NCBI GenBank assembly: GCA_017999365.1
Contig: JAGNLW010000001.1
Coordinates: 1,062,239 to 1,126,238, forward strand
Reading direction: 5' to 3'
DNA: 64,000 bases
From: Candidatus Aminicenantota bacterium
GTDB lineage: Bacteria > Acidobacteriota > Aminicenantia > Aminicenantales > Saccharicenantaceae
Of the stretch, positions 25,706 to 33,580 are shown in pieces (position 1 is the first letter of the stretch; each line of letters begins with the position of its first letter). Both the position numbers and the translations under genes were made by a program. The notes under the pieces were generated by a model. That model worked only from the letters and a program-made list of their open reading frames with translations. It was not told the origin of the DNA and did no database searches.

Positions 25706-26377
25706 ATGGCGGCAAGACGCGTTCTCATCACGGCCTGGGGGCTGGCCCTGGCGCTGGCGGCCGCCCCGGCGGTCCCGGCCCCCCAGGCGGCGCGCGGCGG
25801 TCCCGAGCTCGACCGCCGGGTGGAGGCCTTCCTCGAGTCCCGGTCCGGGACGTGGCGGGACATGAACGTCCCCGAGGCCGACGGCCGGACCCTTCACGAC
25901 CTCATCGTCTCGAAGGGCTACACCAAGGCCCTGGAGATCGGCACCTCGACCGGCCATTCCGGCGTCTGGATCGCCTGGGCCCTGAGCAAGACGGGCGGCC
26001 GGCTGGTCACCGTCGACATCGACGAGGGGCGCCACCGCGAGGCCGTGGCCAACTTCGAGGCGGCCGGGCTGGCCCCCTGGATCGACGCCCGCCTGGCCGA
26101 CGCCCACGAGCTCGTCCCGGCCCTCCCCGGCCCGTTCGACTTCGTCTTCTGCGACGCCGACAAGGACTGGTACAAGAATTACTTCGACGCCGTCCTGCCC
26201 AAGCTCGCGGTCGGCGGCTCGTTCGTCGCCCACAACGTCTCCGAGCGGATGCGCCGGGGCGGCTGGGGCGCCGCGGGCTTCGTCGTCCACGTCCTCGCCC
26301 TCCCGTTCATGGAGACGACCTTCGTCGGCGGGAGCTGGTCGGGGATGTCCGTCAGCGTCAAGAAGGCCGCGAGATAG
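25706..26377 (+). CDS. Class I SAM O-methyltransferase with N-terminal signal-like segment
   Basis: A 223 aa protein; ATG 25706 follows AAGGAGG. Residues 1-27 (VLITAWGLALALAAAPAVPA) look like a Sec signal peptide ending in APQAA. The rest is a methyltransferase_24/3 domain: ALEIGTSTGHSGVWIAWAL (SAM motif I), LVTVDIDEGRHREA (acidic ribose-binding end of strand 2), FDFVFCDADKDWYKNYFDAVLPKL (metal/catalytic region of O-methyltransferases) and GGSFVAHNV. SAM is normally cytoplasmic, so an exported enzyme is unexpected; the segment could instead be a membrane anchor. The 198 bp upstream contain no other gene. Confidence 0.75.
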   Translation: MAARRVLITAWGLALALAAAPAVPAPQAARGGPELDRRVEAFLESRSGTWRDMNVPEADGRTLHDLIVSKGYTKALEIGTSTGHSGVWIAWALSKTGGRLVTVDIDEGRHREAVANFEAAGLAPWIDARLADAHELVPALPGPFDFVFCDADKDWYKNYFDAVLPKLAVGGSFVAHNVSERMRRGGWGAAGFVVHVLALPFMETTFVGGSWSGMSVSVKKAAR

Positions 26378-26381
26378 GCCC

Positions 26382-26398
26382 GGCGGGGCCGCCCCGCC
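26382..26398. terminator. Possible bidirectional hairpin between convergent genes
   Basis: GGCGGG / CCCGCC stem with a 5 nt loop just after the methyltransferase stop and before the end of the CorA-like gene. No U tract follows on either strand, so termination is only suggested by position. Confidence 0.35.
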
Positions 26399-26401
26399 CG
26401 G

Positions 26402-27319
26402 CTACCACTTCTTGTATTTCCAGAAGACGAAGAAGCCGACGACCGAGATCGCGGCCAGCCCGATGATCATCCAGAAGGCCGGCAGCTCGCGCCAGCCGAA
26501 CGGCAGGGTCACGTTCATGGAGAAGACCGAGACGATGAAGGTCGGCACCATGATGGCGATGGTGATGATGTTCAGGGTCTTCATCAGGACGTTGAGGTTG
26601 TTGCTGACGATGGAGGCCCGGGCGTCCATGAGGCTGGCCAGGATGTTCGTGTAGACCTCGGCCTGGCGGTAGCACTGGTTGTTCTCGACGGCGATGTCGT
26701 CGAGCAGCTCCAGCTCCTCCTGGGTGAAGCCGAACTTGGCCGCGTTGTGCCGCATCTTGTCGATGAGGGCGCCGTTGGAGTTGACGGCGTTCTGGTAGTA
26801 GACCAGGCTCTTCTGGAGGGCGAACAGGTTGATGAGGAAGCGGTTCTCCATGGCCTTGTTGATCTTCTGCTCGACGTCGTCGGCGATCTGGTTGATGATC
26901 TTGAGGTGCTCCATGAAGTGGAAGATGGCCCGGTAGATGAGGCGGATGACGAGCTCGCGGACGCTGCCGACCTTGGCCAGCTGCTTGCCCTCGAAGAGCG
27001 TCGTGTCGTCGGCCACGACCATGATGATCATCTCGCCGAAGAAGAACACGCCCATGGTCGAGGCCTTGAACAGGAGCTGGTCGTCGCCCGAGTAGTTCTT
27101 GGGCCGCTTGTAGATGAAGGCGATGTGGCCGGGCTCGCACTCGAGGCGGGCCTGCTCGTCGGGGTCGAGGGCCGAATTCAGGGTGTGCTCGTCGACCTGG
27201 TAGGTGTCGACGAGCAGGCGCTTCTCGGCCTCGTCGGGATTGACGTAGAGGAGGATCGGGGCCCGGGCGTCGTCCGAGGGGACGATCTTCTGGTTCTCGA
27301 TCTGGTATCGGTGCAGCAT
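26402..27319 (-). CDS. CorA-like divalent cation transporter with altered GMN motif
   Basis: A 305 aa protein. A soluble alpha/beta domain (about 1-150) and a long helix (about 160-240; YQNAVNSNGALIDKM, TQEELELLDDIAVENNQC, QAEVYTNILASLMDAR) lead to two C-terminal TM helices (IITIAIMVPTFIVSVFSMNV and PAFWMIIGLAAISVVGFFVFWKY). This is CorA architecture, ending in a positive KYKKW tail. The pore signature, usually YGMNF, is FSMNV: Met-Asn are kept and Gly is Ser. Mg2+, Co2+ or Zn2+ transport is likely but selectivity may differ. AAAGGAGG precedes ATG 27319, and CATAAT at 27379-27374 (minus) may be its -10. Confidence 0.85.
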   Translation of the reverse strand: MLHRYQIENQKIVPSDDARAPILLYVNPDEAEKRLLVDTYQVDEHTLNSALDPDEQARLECEPGHIAFIYKRPKNYSGDDQLLFKASTMGVFFFGEMIIMVVADDTTLFEGKQLAKVGSVRELVIRLIYRAIFHFMEHLKIINQIADDVEQKINKAMENRFLINLFALQKSLVYYQNAVNSNGALIDKMRHNAAKFGFTQEELELLDDIAVENNQCYRQAEVYTNILASLMDARASIVSNNLNVLMKTLNIITIAIMVPTFIVSVFSMNVTLPFGWRELPAFWMIIGLAAISVVGFFVFWKYKKW

Positions 27320-27411
27320 CCCGGCCCTCCTTTCAGCGGCTCCTCGCCCGCGCGTCTCCCGGTCTCTCGGCCCATTATGCGCCCGCCGCCGGAGAATGGC
27401 AAGACGGCCGT

Positions 27412-29172
27412 CTAATCGAGCTTGACCTTCGCCTCGCGGACGCCCCCGTGGGGCGAGGCGTAGCGGACCGTGATCTCGCCCTTGCCCTCGACCAGGAACT
27501 GGTGCTCGACCTTGCCGAAGCCGGGAACGACCGTGAACTGGAGCTCGGGCCGGTCCTTCTTGTAGACGGCCTGGTCGCGGTAGGGGTCGACGAGCGTCCC
27601 GCCCGCCACGACCTTGGCCCCGGGACCGGACACGGTCAGCATGTCCTGGGGATAGAGCTTGTTCTTCTGCGACAGGGCGCTCATGGTCGGCATGGCCTTG
27701 GGATTGGCCAGGCGCGTCCGGACCCGGAAGAGGCCACCGCCGAGGGGCTTGACCTCGAAGACCTCGAGCGAGACGTCGGGCAGGTGCTTGGCCGTGAACA
27801 GGGCGGCCATGGCGTTGCGGTGGACGAGATCCTTGATCATGAACGGGGCGCCGAGCCGGGAGCTCATCTTGACCCAACCGCCGATCTCGACGTCGCCGTA
27901 GGTCGGGTGCTTGAAGGCTTTCCAGGGCTTGTAGAGCTCGCCCTGGACGACGTTGTCGCTGAACTTGAGCCGCTCCTTCTCGGAGACGCGTTCCTCGAAG
28001 ATGCTCCGCACGGCCTCCTCGCGGGGGGTGCCCGGCTCGTAGCGCTCGGAAACGCCCTTGAAGGCCTCCGACTCGCCCTGGAAGACCTCGGCGCAGAAGA
28101 AGTAGGCGCCGGCGGTCTGGGTGATCCACTCGCCGGAGTCGCCGTAGGTCGTGTAGAGGTCCTTCCAGGAGATCATGTAGCGGTAGCCGGGGATGATGCG
28201 CTCGCCCTGTTTGCCGAGGAAGTCGTAGACCGCGACGTCCGAAGCCGGGTACTCGCCGAGCCCCTTGCGGCTGGGCCCGCGCAGGAGCATGCCGCCGTTG
28301 TTGTGGTAGGACCAGGCGAAGACGATGTTGGGCTTGGTCATCGTCCACTCGGCCAGGGCCTTGAGGCCGACGGCCTGGAACGGGTACTCGCCCGAGCCGC
28401 CCTGGACGTAGGGCGGGGCCCAGTCGAAGCCCCAGTTCCGGTTCGGGTCGACGTAGCCCTCGCCGTCCTCGTTGACCTGGCCGTCGCCGTCGTTGTCGAG
28501 GCCCTCCTCGCCGAGCAGGGTCCACTCTCCCTTCTCGCCGGGCTTGATGCGGACGAGGAGGCGCGGGTCCTCGGGATCGGTCTTGTAGGCGCCGAAGGGG
28601 TCCTTCTTGCGCATCTCGCAGAGGTTGCCGTCGCCGTCGAGGTCGTCGCTGCCGTCCTCGTCGACGAGCCCGTCGCGGTCGTCGTCGATGGGGATGCGCA
28701 GGGTCCGGTTGCTGCTGGGGTTGTTGGGGTCGGCGAAGAAGTGATGGCGGCCGTCGACGTTGGCGACGGGCACGACGTAGAAGCAGACCCGGTCGACGAG
28801 GGCCGTGATCTCGGCGTTGCGGCCGTAGTTCCCGAGGAGATAGTCCAGGAGGTAGAGCGAGATGTCGCCGCCCTGGATCTCGTTGCCGTGCATGTTGCCG
28901 TCGACGTACATGGCCGGCTTGGCGAGGGCCGCGCCGGTCTTGGGGTTGTTGACGGTCATGGCCATGATGGGCCGGCCTTCTTCGCTCTGGCCGACCGTCT
29001 CGAGCGAGGTCAGCTGCGGATAGGCCTTGTGGAGGGCCTCGAGGGCGGCGTAGACCCGGTCGAGCGAGTGGTACTGGTCGAACCGGAGGGGGACCTCGAC
29101 CCCGGCCTTCTGGGCCGGCAGGGTCGAAGCGACGAGGAACAGGACGAGCAGGGACAGGGCGAGCTTTCTCAC
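27412..29172 (-). CDS. M14-family zinc carboxypeptidase, secreted
   Basis: A 586 aa protein starting at GTG 29172, which overlaps the stop of the gene before it (GTGA); a signal peptide follows (RKLALSLLVLFLVASTLPA). Metal ligands are His95 and Glu98 (GNMHGNEIQGG) and His290 (AWSYHNNGG); substrate-binding Asn/Arg are in DPNRNWG (about 242-248). Acidic calcium-type loops DDDRDGLVDEDG and LDNDGDGQVNEDG (about 162-236) are inserted between the first ligands and the NRN motif. A beta-rich C-terminal domain follows (about 440-586). It should cleave C-terminal residues or act as a peptidoglycan or peptide hydrolase outside the cytoplasm. It is coupled to a degenerate paralogue. Confidence 0.9.
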   Translation of the reverse strand: MRKLALSLLVLFLVASTLPAQKAGVEVPLRFDQYHSLDRVYAALEALHKAYPQLTSLETVGQSEEGRPIMAMTVNNPKTGAALAKPAMYVDGNMHGNEIQGGDISLYLLDYLLGNYGRNAEITALVDRVCFYVVPVANVDGRHHFFADPNNPSSNRTLRIPIDDDRDGLVDEDGSDDLDGDGNLCEMRKKDPFGAYKTDPEDPRLLVRIKPGEKGEWTLLGEEGLDNDGDGQVNEDGEGYVDPNRNWGFDWAPPYVQGGSGEYPFQAVGLKALAEWTMTKPNIVFAWSYHNNGGMLLRGPSRKGLGEYPASDVAVYDFLGKQGERIIPGYRYMISWKDLYTTYGDSGEWITQTAGAYFFCAEVFQGESEAFKGVSERYEPGTPREEAVRSIFEERVSEKERLKFSDNVVQGELYKPWKAFKHPTYGDVEIGGWVKMSSRLGAPFMIKDLVHRNAMAALFTAKHLPDVSLEVFEVKPLGGGLFRVRTRLANPKAMPTMSALSQKNKLYPQDMLTVSGPGAKVVAGGTLVDPYRDQAVYKKDRPELQFTVVPGFGKVEHQFLVEGKGEITVRYASPHGGVREAKVKLD

Positions 29173-31196
29173 AGGGCACCTCCGAGGGCGACCGTCCGGG
29201 CGTCGCGCCAGGCGTTCCGGGTCTCGGCCTTGATCTCGACCTTGACCGGCTTGGCCGAGCGGACGAGCCAGGTCACGGTCTGGGCGCCGCGGGCCGGAAC
29301 GGACGGGACCAGGCTCCGTTTCTTGCCCTGGACGATCGTGACGCCGTCGCCGGCCAGGGTCACGACGACGGGCAGGACGCGCTGGTTGCGCCCGGCCATG
29401 GCCGTCGGGTAGGGCAGGTCGCCGGTGTTCTCGACCCAGGCCTTGACCTCGTAGAGGCCGGCGCCGAGCGGTTTGACGGCGGCGTCGGCGATCCGGACCC
29501 GGGCCATCTTCTTGGCCACTTCGAAGACCCAGGGGGCCTGACCTTTGACCAGGCCCTCGATCATCTTCTCGGGCGGCGTCGTGTCCGCGAAGGGCGCGAA
29601 GCCGCCGATCTCGGCCTCGCCGAGGGTCGGGTGCTTGAAGGGCTTCCAAGCCACGAAGCCCTGGCCGCCGAGCTCCTTGTCGCTCCAGGCGAGGAGGGCC
29701 TTCTCCTTGGGGTCGGCCCCGCCGGCGTCGGGCTTCTTGGGCATCTGCTTCATCATCTCGGCCATCTTCTTGGTGTCGATCTGGCCGGCCTTGATCATCT
29801 CGAAGACCTGCTTGGCCTTGAACGGCTCCGGTGCCCCAGCGGCCTTGAGGAAGGCGTCGACCTTCTCTTCGCCGAGGGCGACGAACTGGTCGTTGGTCAT
29901 GGCCTCGAGCTTCTCGGGCGTGAGCTCGTCGGCGGGCTTGTCCTCCTTGACTTCGGGCGGGGTCCAGAAGTCGAGGGCGAACGACGGCAGGCCGAGGTGG
30001 TAGTAGGCATAGAGCTCGAGCGAGCCGTCCCTGTCCGGCGCGGCCTCGAGCCGCTTGCCGTCGAGCTTGGCGGCCTTGAGGAACTCCTTGTATCGCTCGG
30101 AGAGCTCCGTGTAGAACTTGAGGTCTTCGTCGAGCGGATTGACCACGGCGCCGAGCTCGAGGAAGCCGGCGACCATGCCCTCGGTGACCTCCATGCCCGG
30201 CGGGACGAGGGGTTTCACCAGCTCGATGATCTCGGCCATGGTGTAGGTCCGGGTCGGGTCGGCGTTGATGAAGCCGGCCACGCGCTCGGGGACCTTGATC
30301 TGGTTGAAATCGGCGTCGCCCTTGCGCCCGCCGCGGGGCGGGGCGATGCAGAAATTGGCGCCGCCGAGGACGAAGGCCAGCCCGATCTCGCGGTGGAGGT
30401 CGAAGAACCGGAGCAGGGCGAAGGTCTCCGGTTCGCTGCCGGGCCAGGGGCCGGCGTCGGGGGCGTGGTATTTGTAGAGATGCGGGAAGGCCGTGCCGAG
30501 GCCGATGCCGCCGGGGCCGTCCTCGTCGATCAGGCCGTCGCGGTCGTTGTCGAGGCCCTCGGGATAGAGCTTCCAGACGCCCTTCTCGCCCTTGGCGCCG
30601 TCGGCCTTCTTCATGAGGCGGGCGTCGCCGGAGACGGCCATCCAGGCCCCCTCGGGGTCCTTGACCCGGATCTGCGTGATGAGCCCGTCGCCGTCGAGGT
30701 CGTCCGGCCCGTCCTCGTCGGTCGCGTCGTCCTGGTCGTCGTTCTTGGGCCGGGCGTTGCGCGTGTCCGACCGCCGCGGCTTGCCGAAATAGAGCGCGGC
30801 GGCGTCCGGGTTGCCGCAGGCCAGGACGTACCAGGTCTTGTCGGCCCGGAGGTCGGCCTTGGCGCATAGGGCCTGGGCCAGCCACAGCCCGGCCTCGGCG
30901 GCCAGGGGATAGGCGCCGTCCATGTCGGCGGCGACGAAGACGGCCGGCAGGCTCTTGGCGGCCGCGGCGGTCTCGGGCCCGATCTCGAGCAGGACGAGCT
31001 CGCGCCCGCCCGGGCTCTTGGCCAGGACGTGGACTTTGGCGAAAGCGGGATGGGCTTTGGCCAGGTCCCGGAGGGAGGCGGCGATCTCCTCGGGCCTGTG
31101 GTAGCGGTCGAAGGAGAGCTCGGCCGCGGCCAGGGGGACGAGGGAGAGGCAGAGAACACCGATGGCGAAGACGGCGGGGATGCGGCGAAGGGTCAC
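29169..31196 (-). CDS. M14-like secreted protein lacking zinc ligands (putative pseudoenzyme)
   Basis: A 675 aa protein starting at GTG 31196 behind GGAGGT, with a signal peptide (AVFAIGVLCLSLVPLAAA). It aligns along its length with the downstream M14 peptidase: SFDRYHRPEEIAASL at the start, the acidic loops DDQDDATDEDG and LDNDRDGLIDEDG, and a shared motif FVAWKPFKHPTLGEAEIGGF versus the neighbour's YKPWKAFKHPTYGDVEIGG. At the zinc site HGNE is replaced by DGAY (Asp93, Tyr96); the NRN motif is absent, and the third His position reads FVLGGANF. A Lys/Glu-rich helical insert (about 430-510) is unique to it. It may be a binding or partner protein for the active paralogue. Confidence 0.8.
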   Translation of the reverse strand: MTLRRIPAVFAIGVLCLSLVPLAAAELSFDRYHRPEEIAASLRDLAKAHPAFAKVHVLAKSPGGRELVLLEIGPETAAAAKSLPAVFVAADMDGAYPLAAEAGLWLAQALCAKADLRADKTWYVLACGNPDAAALYFGKPRRSDTRNARPKNDDQDDATDEDGPDDLDGDGLITQIRVKDPEGAWMAVSGDARLMKKADGAKGEKGVWKLYPEGLDNDRDGLIDEDGPGGIGLGTAFPHLYKYHAPDAGPWPGSEPETFALLRFFDLHREIGLAFVLGGANFCIAPPRGGRKGDADFNQIKVPERVAGFINADPTRTYTMAEIIELVKPLVPPGMEVTEGMVAGFLELGAVVNPLDEDLKFYTELSERYKEFLKAAKLDGKRLEAAPDRDGSLELYAYYHLGLPSFALDFWTPPEVKEDKPADELTPEKLEAMTNDQFVALGEEKVDAFLKAAGAPEPFKAKQVFEMIKAGQIDTKKMAEMMKQMPKKPDAGGADPKEKALLAWSDKELGGQGFVAWKPFKHPTLGEAEIGGFAPFADTTPPEKMIEGLVKGQAPWVFEVAKKMARVRIADAAVKPLGAGLYEVKAWVENTGDLPYPTAMAGRNQRVLPVVVTLAGDGVTIVQGKKRSLVPSVPARGAQTVTWLVRSAKPVKVEIKAETRNAWRDARTVALGGAL

Positions 31197-31321
31197 GTCG
31201 GGATACCTCCGTTCAAGAGGATGATCGGATCATTCTCGCAAATCGGGCGGGCGAAAGCAACGCGGACGCCCGGCGTCTCCTCTATATACGCATCGCCCTC
31301 GGCGTTAGTTCCTCCGTAAAT

Positions 31322-31350
31322 GGGGACATGTTCCTCGGGTACGTGTCCCC
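31322..31350. repeat. REP-like hairpin of the GGGGACA type, copy C
   Basis: Arms GGGGACATGTTCC and GGTACGTGTCCCC with a 3 nt loop pair at 11 of 13 positions. It lies in the 250 bp divergent spacer between the M14-like gene and the M24 gene, a spacer with no other gene. A related hairpin occurs at 47984-48030. Confidence 0.65.
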
Positions 31351-31383
31351 GTTCGGGACGCCTGGCCCCGGCTCTTGCGGCCC

Positions 31384-31417
31384 TTGACCGCCCTGCCGGC
31401 CCGGTGATAGATAGAAT
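31384..31417 (+). promoter_or_regulatory. Probable promoter of the M24 gene
   Basis: TTGACC (31384-31389) is followed by TAGATA (18 bp spacing) and overlapping TAGAAT (31412-31417). A leader with CCGGAGGT precedes ATG 31447. Which hexamer acts as -10 is unclear. Confidence 0.45.
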
Positions 31418-31446
31418 CCATCGCCCTCGATCGACCGGAGGTCACC

Positions 31447-32799
31447 ATGGTCAAGAAGATCCTTCTCGCGCTCGCCGCCGCATCGTTCGTTCTGCTCGCC
31501 GCCGCGCCGCCCGCCGCGGCCCAGCACGGCGGCCCGCCGGCCGTCCTGTCCATCCGCCGGCAGGCCGACGTCGTCCACCGGATCACGGCCAGGCGCCTCG
31601 AGACGCTCCTGCCGCGGCTCATGCGCGAGACCGGCATCGACATGTGGATCGTCTCCTGCAACGAGGACAACCTCGATCCCGTCTTCGAGACCATGGTCCC
31701 CCTCGGCAACTGGAACCCCATCACCCAGGTCCTGGTCCTCTTCGACCGCGGTCCGGGGAAAGGCGTCGAGCGGCTGAACGTCTCCCGCACCGACACCCAG
31801 GGCTTGTTCCAGAACGCCTGGGACGCCGGGGCCTTCGACCAGAAGAAGGGCGAAAGCCAGTGGCAGGCCCTCGGCCGCGTCGTCCGCGAGCGCGATCCCA
31901 AGCGGATCGGGCTCAACGAGGGCGAGGTCCAATGGGCGGCCGGGGCCCTGACGACGGTCCTCAAGAAGCGGATCGTCGAAGCCGTCGGCCCCAACTACGC
32001 GGCCCGCTTCGTCTCGGCCGAGCCCCTGGTCACGCTTTGGGCGGAGACCCTCCTCGACGAGGAGGTCGAGCACATGGAGCGGGCCGCGGCCCTATCGCGG
32101 TCGATCATCGCCGACATGTTCTCGGCCCGGGTCATCACCGTCGGGCAGACGACGGCCGACGACCTGCGCTGGTACTATTGGCAGCGAGTCCACGACCTCG
32201 GCCTGCGGGTGTCCTTCTCGCCCTTCGTCTCCATCCGCGGCCGCTCGCCCAAGGACGTCGAGAAGTGGGGCAAGGACGACAAGATCGTCCGGCCCGGCGA
32301 CCTTCTCCACTGCGACGTCGGCCTCAAATACATGCGCTGGAACTCCGACCACCAGGAGATGGCCTACGTCCTGCGCCCGGGCGAGACGGACGCGCCCGAG
32401 ACCTTCAAGACGCTCATGGCCGAATGCAACCGGCTCCAGGACATCTACTGCGGGGAGTTCAAGACCGGCCTCACCGGCGACGAGATCCTCGGCCGCGTCC
32501 TCGGCAAGGCCCGGGAGACGGGCGTCCCCGGGCCGCGCCTCTATTCCCACTCGCTCGGCTATTTCCTCCACGAGCCGGGTCCCCTCATCGGCCTGCCCTG
32601 GGAGCAGGTCCACAACGCCGGCCGCGGCGAGGTCAAGCTCGTCCCCATGAGCGCCTTCACGGCCGAGATGAGCGTCACCGGGCCGGTCCCCGAGTGGGGC
32701 GTCGAATTCCGGGTCCCCCTCGAGCAGGACATCCTGTTCGACGGCGAGAAGGCCTTCTTCCTGGCCGGCCGCCAGACGGCCTTCCATCTCGTCCGCTAG
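31447..32799 (+). CDS. M24-family metallopeptidase (Xaa-Pro-type), secreted
   Basis: A 450 aa protein with signal peptide (KKILLALAAASFVLLAAAPPAAA) and a GGAGGT ribosome site. Residues about 30-200 are a creatinase/prolidase-like N-terminal domain (MRETGIDMWIVSCNEDNLDP). The pita-bread domain keeps candidate metal ligands: Asp in LLHCDVGLKY, Asp in WNSDHQE, His in YFLHEPGP, Glu in TAEMSV and a late Glu before the C-terminus. Members cut N-terminal residues next to proline or hydrolyse related amides; the specificity is unknown. It is divergent from the M14 pair, so this stretch carries three exported peptidase-type genes. Confidence 0.88.
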   Translation: MVKKILLALAAASFVLLAAAPPAAAQHGGPPAVLSIRRQADVVHRITARRLETLLPRLMRETGIDMWIVSCNEDNLDPVFETMVPLGNWNPITQVLVLFDRGPGKGVERLNVSRTDTQGLFQNAWDAGAFDQKKGESQWQALGRVVRERDPKRIGLNEGEVQWAAGALTTVLKKRIVEAVGPNYAARFVSAEPLVTLWAETLLDEEVEHMERAAALSRSIIADMFSARVITVGQTTADDLRWYYWQRVHDLGLRVSFSPFVSIRGRSPKDVEKWGKDDKIVRPGDLLHCDVGLKYMRWNSDHQEMAYVLRPGETDAPETFKTLMAECNRLQDIYCGEFKTGLTGDEILGRVLGKARETGVPGPRLYSHSLGYFLHEPGPLIGLPWEQVHNAGRGEVKLVPMSAFTAEMSVTGPVPEWGVEFRVPLEQDILFDGEKAFFLAGRQTAFHLVR

Positions 32800-32841
32800 C
32801 CCGTTTCCTCAACATGGAGCGGTCCTCCGACTAAATCGGAA

Positions 32842-32863
32842 GAAGCCGCCGTTGGGCGGCTTC
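32842..32863 (+). promoter_or_regulatory. Hairpin next to the ribosome site of the lipoprotein gene
   Basis: A perfect 9 bp stem GAAGCCGCC / GGCGGCTTC with loop GTTG. It ends 2 nt before the GGAAGGAG ribosome site at 32865-32872. No U tract follows. It may end the M24 transcript or modulate translation of the next gene. Confidence 0.5.
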
Positions 32864-32879
32864 CGGAAGGAGACCGCCC

Positions 32880-33506
32880 ATAAGAACGAGACATCTGGCC
32901 TTCGTCGCTGTCGTAGCCCTGGCCATATCCGGATGCGCCGTCAAGTACACCATCGTGCCGCCCGCCGTCGACCTGGCGGCCCTGGGCACGATCGGCATCG
33001 TCACCCTCGATCCGGGCGAGGCCAAGGGCGATCTCGACGCCGCGGCCACCCAGTATTTCCTGGAAGAGGTCACGGCCGCCCAGCGCGTCCCCGTCGTCGA
33101 GCTCGGCCCCGCCGCCGAGGCCCTGGCCAAGATCGGCAAGACGGCCTTCGACCGCGACGCCGCCCTGGCGCTCGGACAGCAACAGGGCCTCGAGGCCTTC
33201 TTCGTCGGCGAGATAAGGGTGACCAAGGTCAAGCCCCAGATCGACCTGGCCGCGCCCCTGAGCAAGACCCTCTTCGCCCGGACCGCCTTCGACATCGCCG
33301 TCAAGGTCCGCCTGGTCTCGACCCGCGACGGCGCGACGCTGTGGACGCAGTCGGCCACCAGGGAAGGCACGGTCGGTTCGGTCGGCATGGACAACGGCGT
33401 CCCGGTCTTCTCGGTCCGCGACAAGAGCGCGGCCATGGCCGAGGCGCTCCGCGACCTCGCCTTCCGGCTGACTTGGGACTTCCGCCCGACCCGCCGCCGC
33501 CTCTGA
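32880..33506 (+). CDS. Small lipoprotein, CsgG/LpoB-like, with apparent ATA start
   Basis: The frame is open from a stop at 32832 to 33506 and contains no ATG; the first GTG is at 32955, inside the mature protein. GGAAGGAG (32865-32872) sits 7 nt before ATA 32880, and translation from there gives a positively charged start, a hydrophobic stretch (LAFVAVVALA) and a lipobox ISGC with Cys19, followed by AVKYTIVPP. The mature part (208 aa in all) has ALGTIGIVTLD, LEAFFVGEIRVTKVKP and VRLVSTRDGATLWTQSATREG, reminiscent of CsgG/LpoB-type lipoproteins. Function unknown. The start could be a real rare ATA codon or a sequence error of ATG. Confidence 0.7.
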   Translation: MRTRHLAFVAVVALAISGCAVKYTIVPPAVDLAALGTIGIVTLDPGEAKGDLDAAATQYFLEEVTAAQRVPVVELGPAAEALAKIGKTAFDRDAALALGQQQGLEAFFVGEIRVTKVKPQIDLAAPLSKTLFARTAFDIAVKVRLVSTRDGATLWTQSATREGTVGSVGMDNGVPVFSVRDKSAAMAEALRDLAFRLTWDFRPTRRRL

Positions 33507-33510
33507 AGCC

Positions 33511-33531
33511 GTCCGGGACCGCCTCCCGGAC
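33511..33531 (+). terminator. Hairpin after the lipoprotein gene
   Basis: GTCCGGGA / TCCCGGAC perfect 8 bp stem with loop CCGCC, 5 nt after the stop, followed by TGTTGACA. Only a weak U stretch follows. It directly precedes the -35 of the next gene. Confidence 0.45.
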
Positions 33532-33533
33532 TG

Positions 33534-33562
33534 TTGACAGGCCCCGGACCCGGTCCTATAGT
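33534..33562 (+). promoter_or_regulatory. Consensus promoter of the DUF1003 gene
   Basis: TTGACA (33534-33539), 17 bp spacer, TATAGT (33557-33562); ATG follows at 33581 with GGGAGGGG in the short leader. One of the best sigma-70-type promoters in the window. Confidence 0.8.
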
Positions 33563-33580
33563 CAGGGCCGGGAGGGGCTC

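Noticed and set aside
28480-28700. Acidic DxDxDG loops in the M14 pair read as dockerin modules of a cellulosome.
   Set aside because: The loops are within the peptidase domain, not a paired C-terminal module, and no cohesin or scaffold gene is near; they are better seen as calcium-type insert loops.
32955-33506. GTG 32955 as the start of the small lipoprotein.
   Set aside because: It removes the signal peptide and lipobox and has no Shine-Dalgarno, whereas one is present before 32880.
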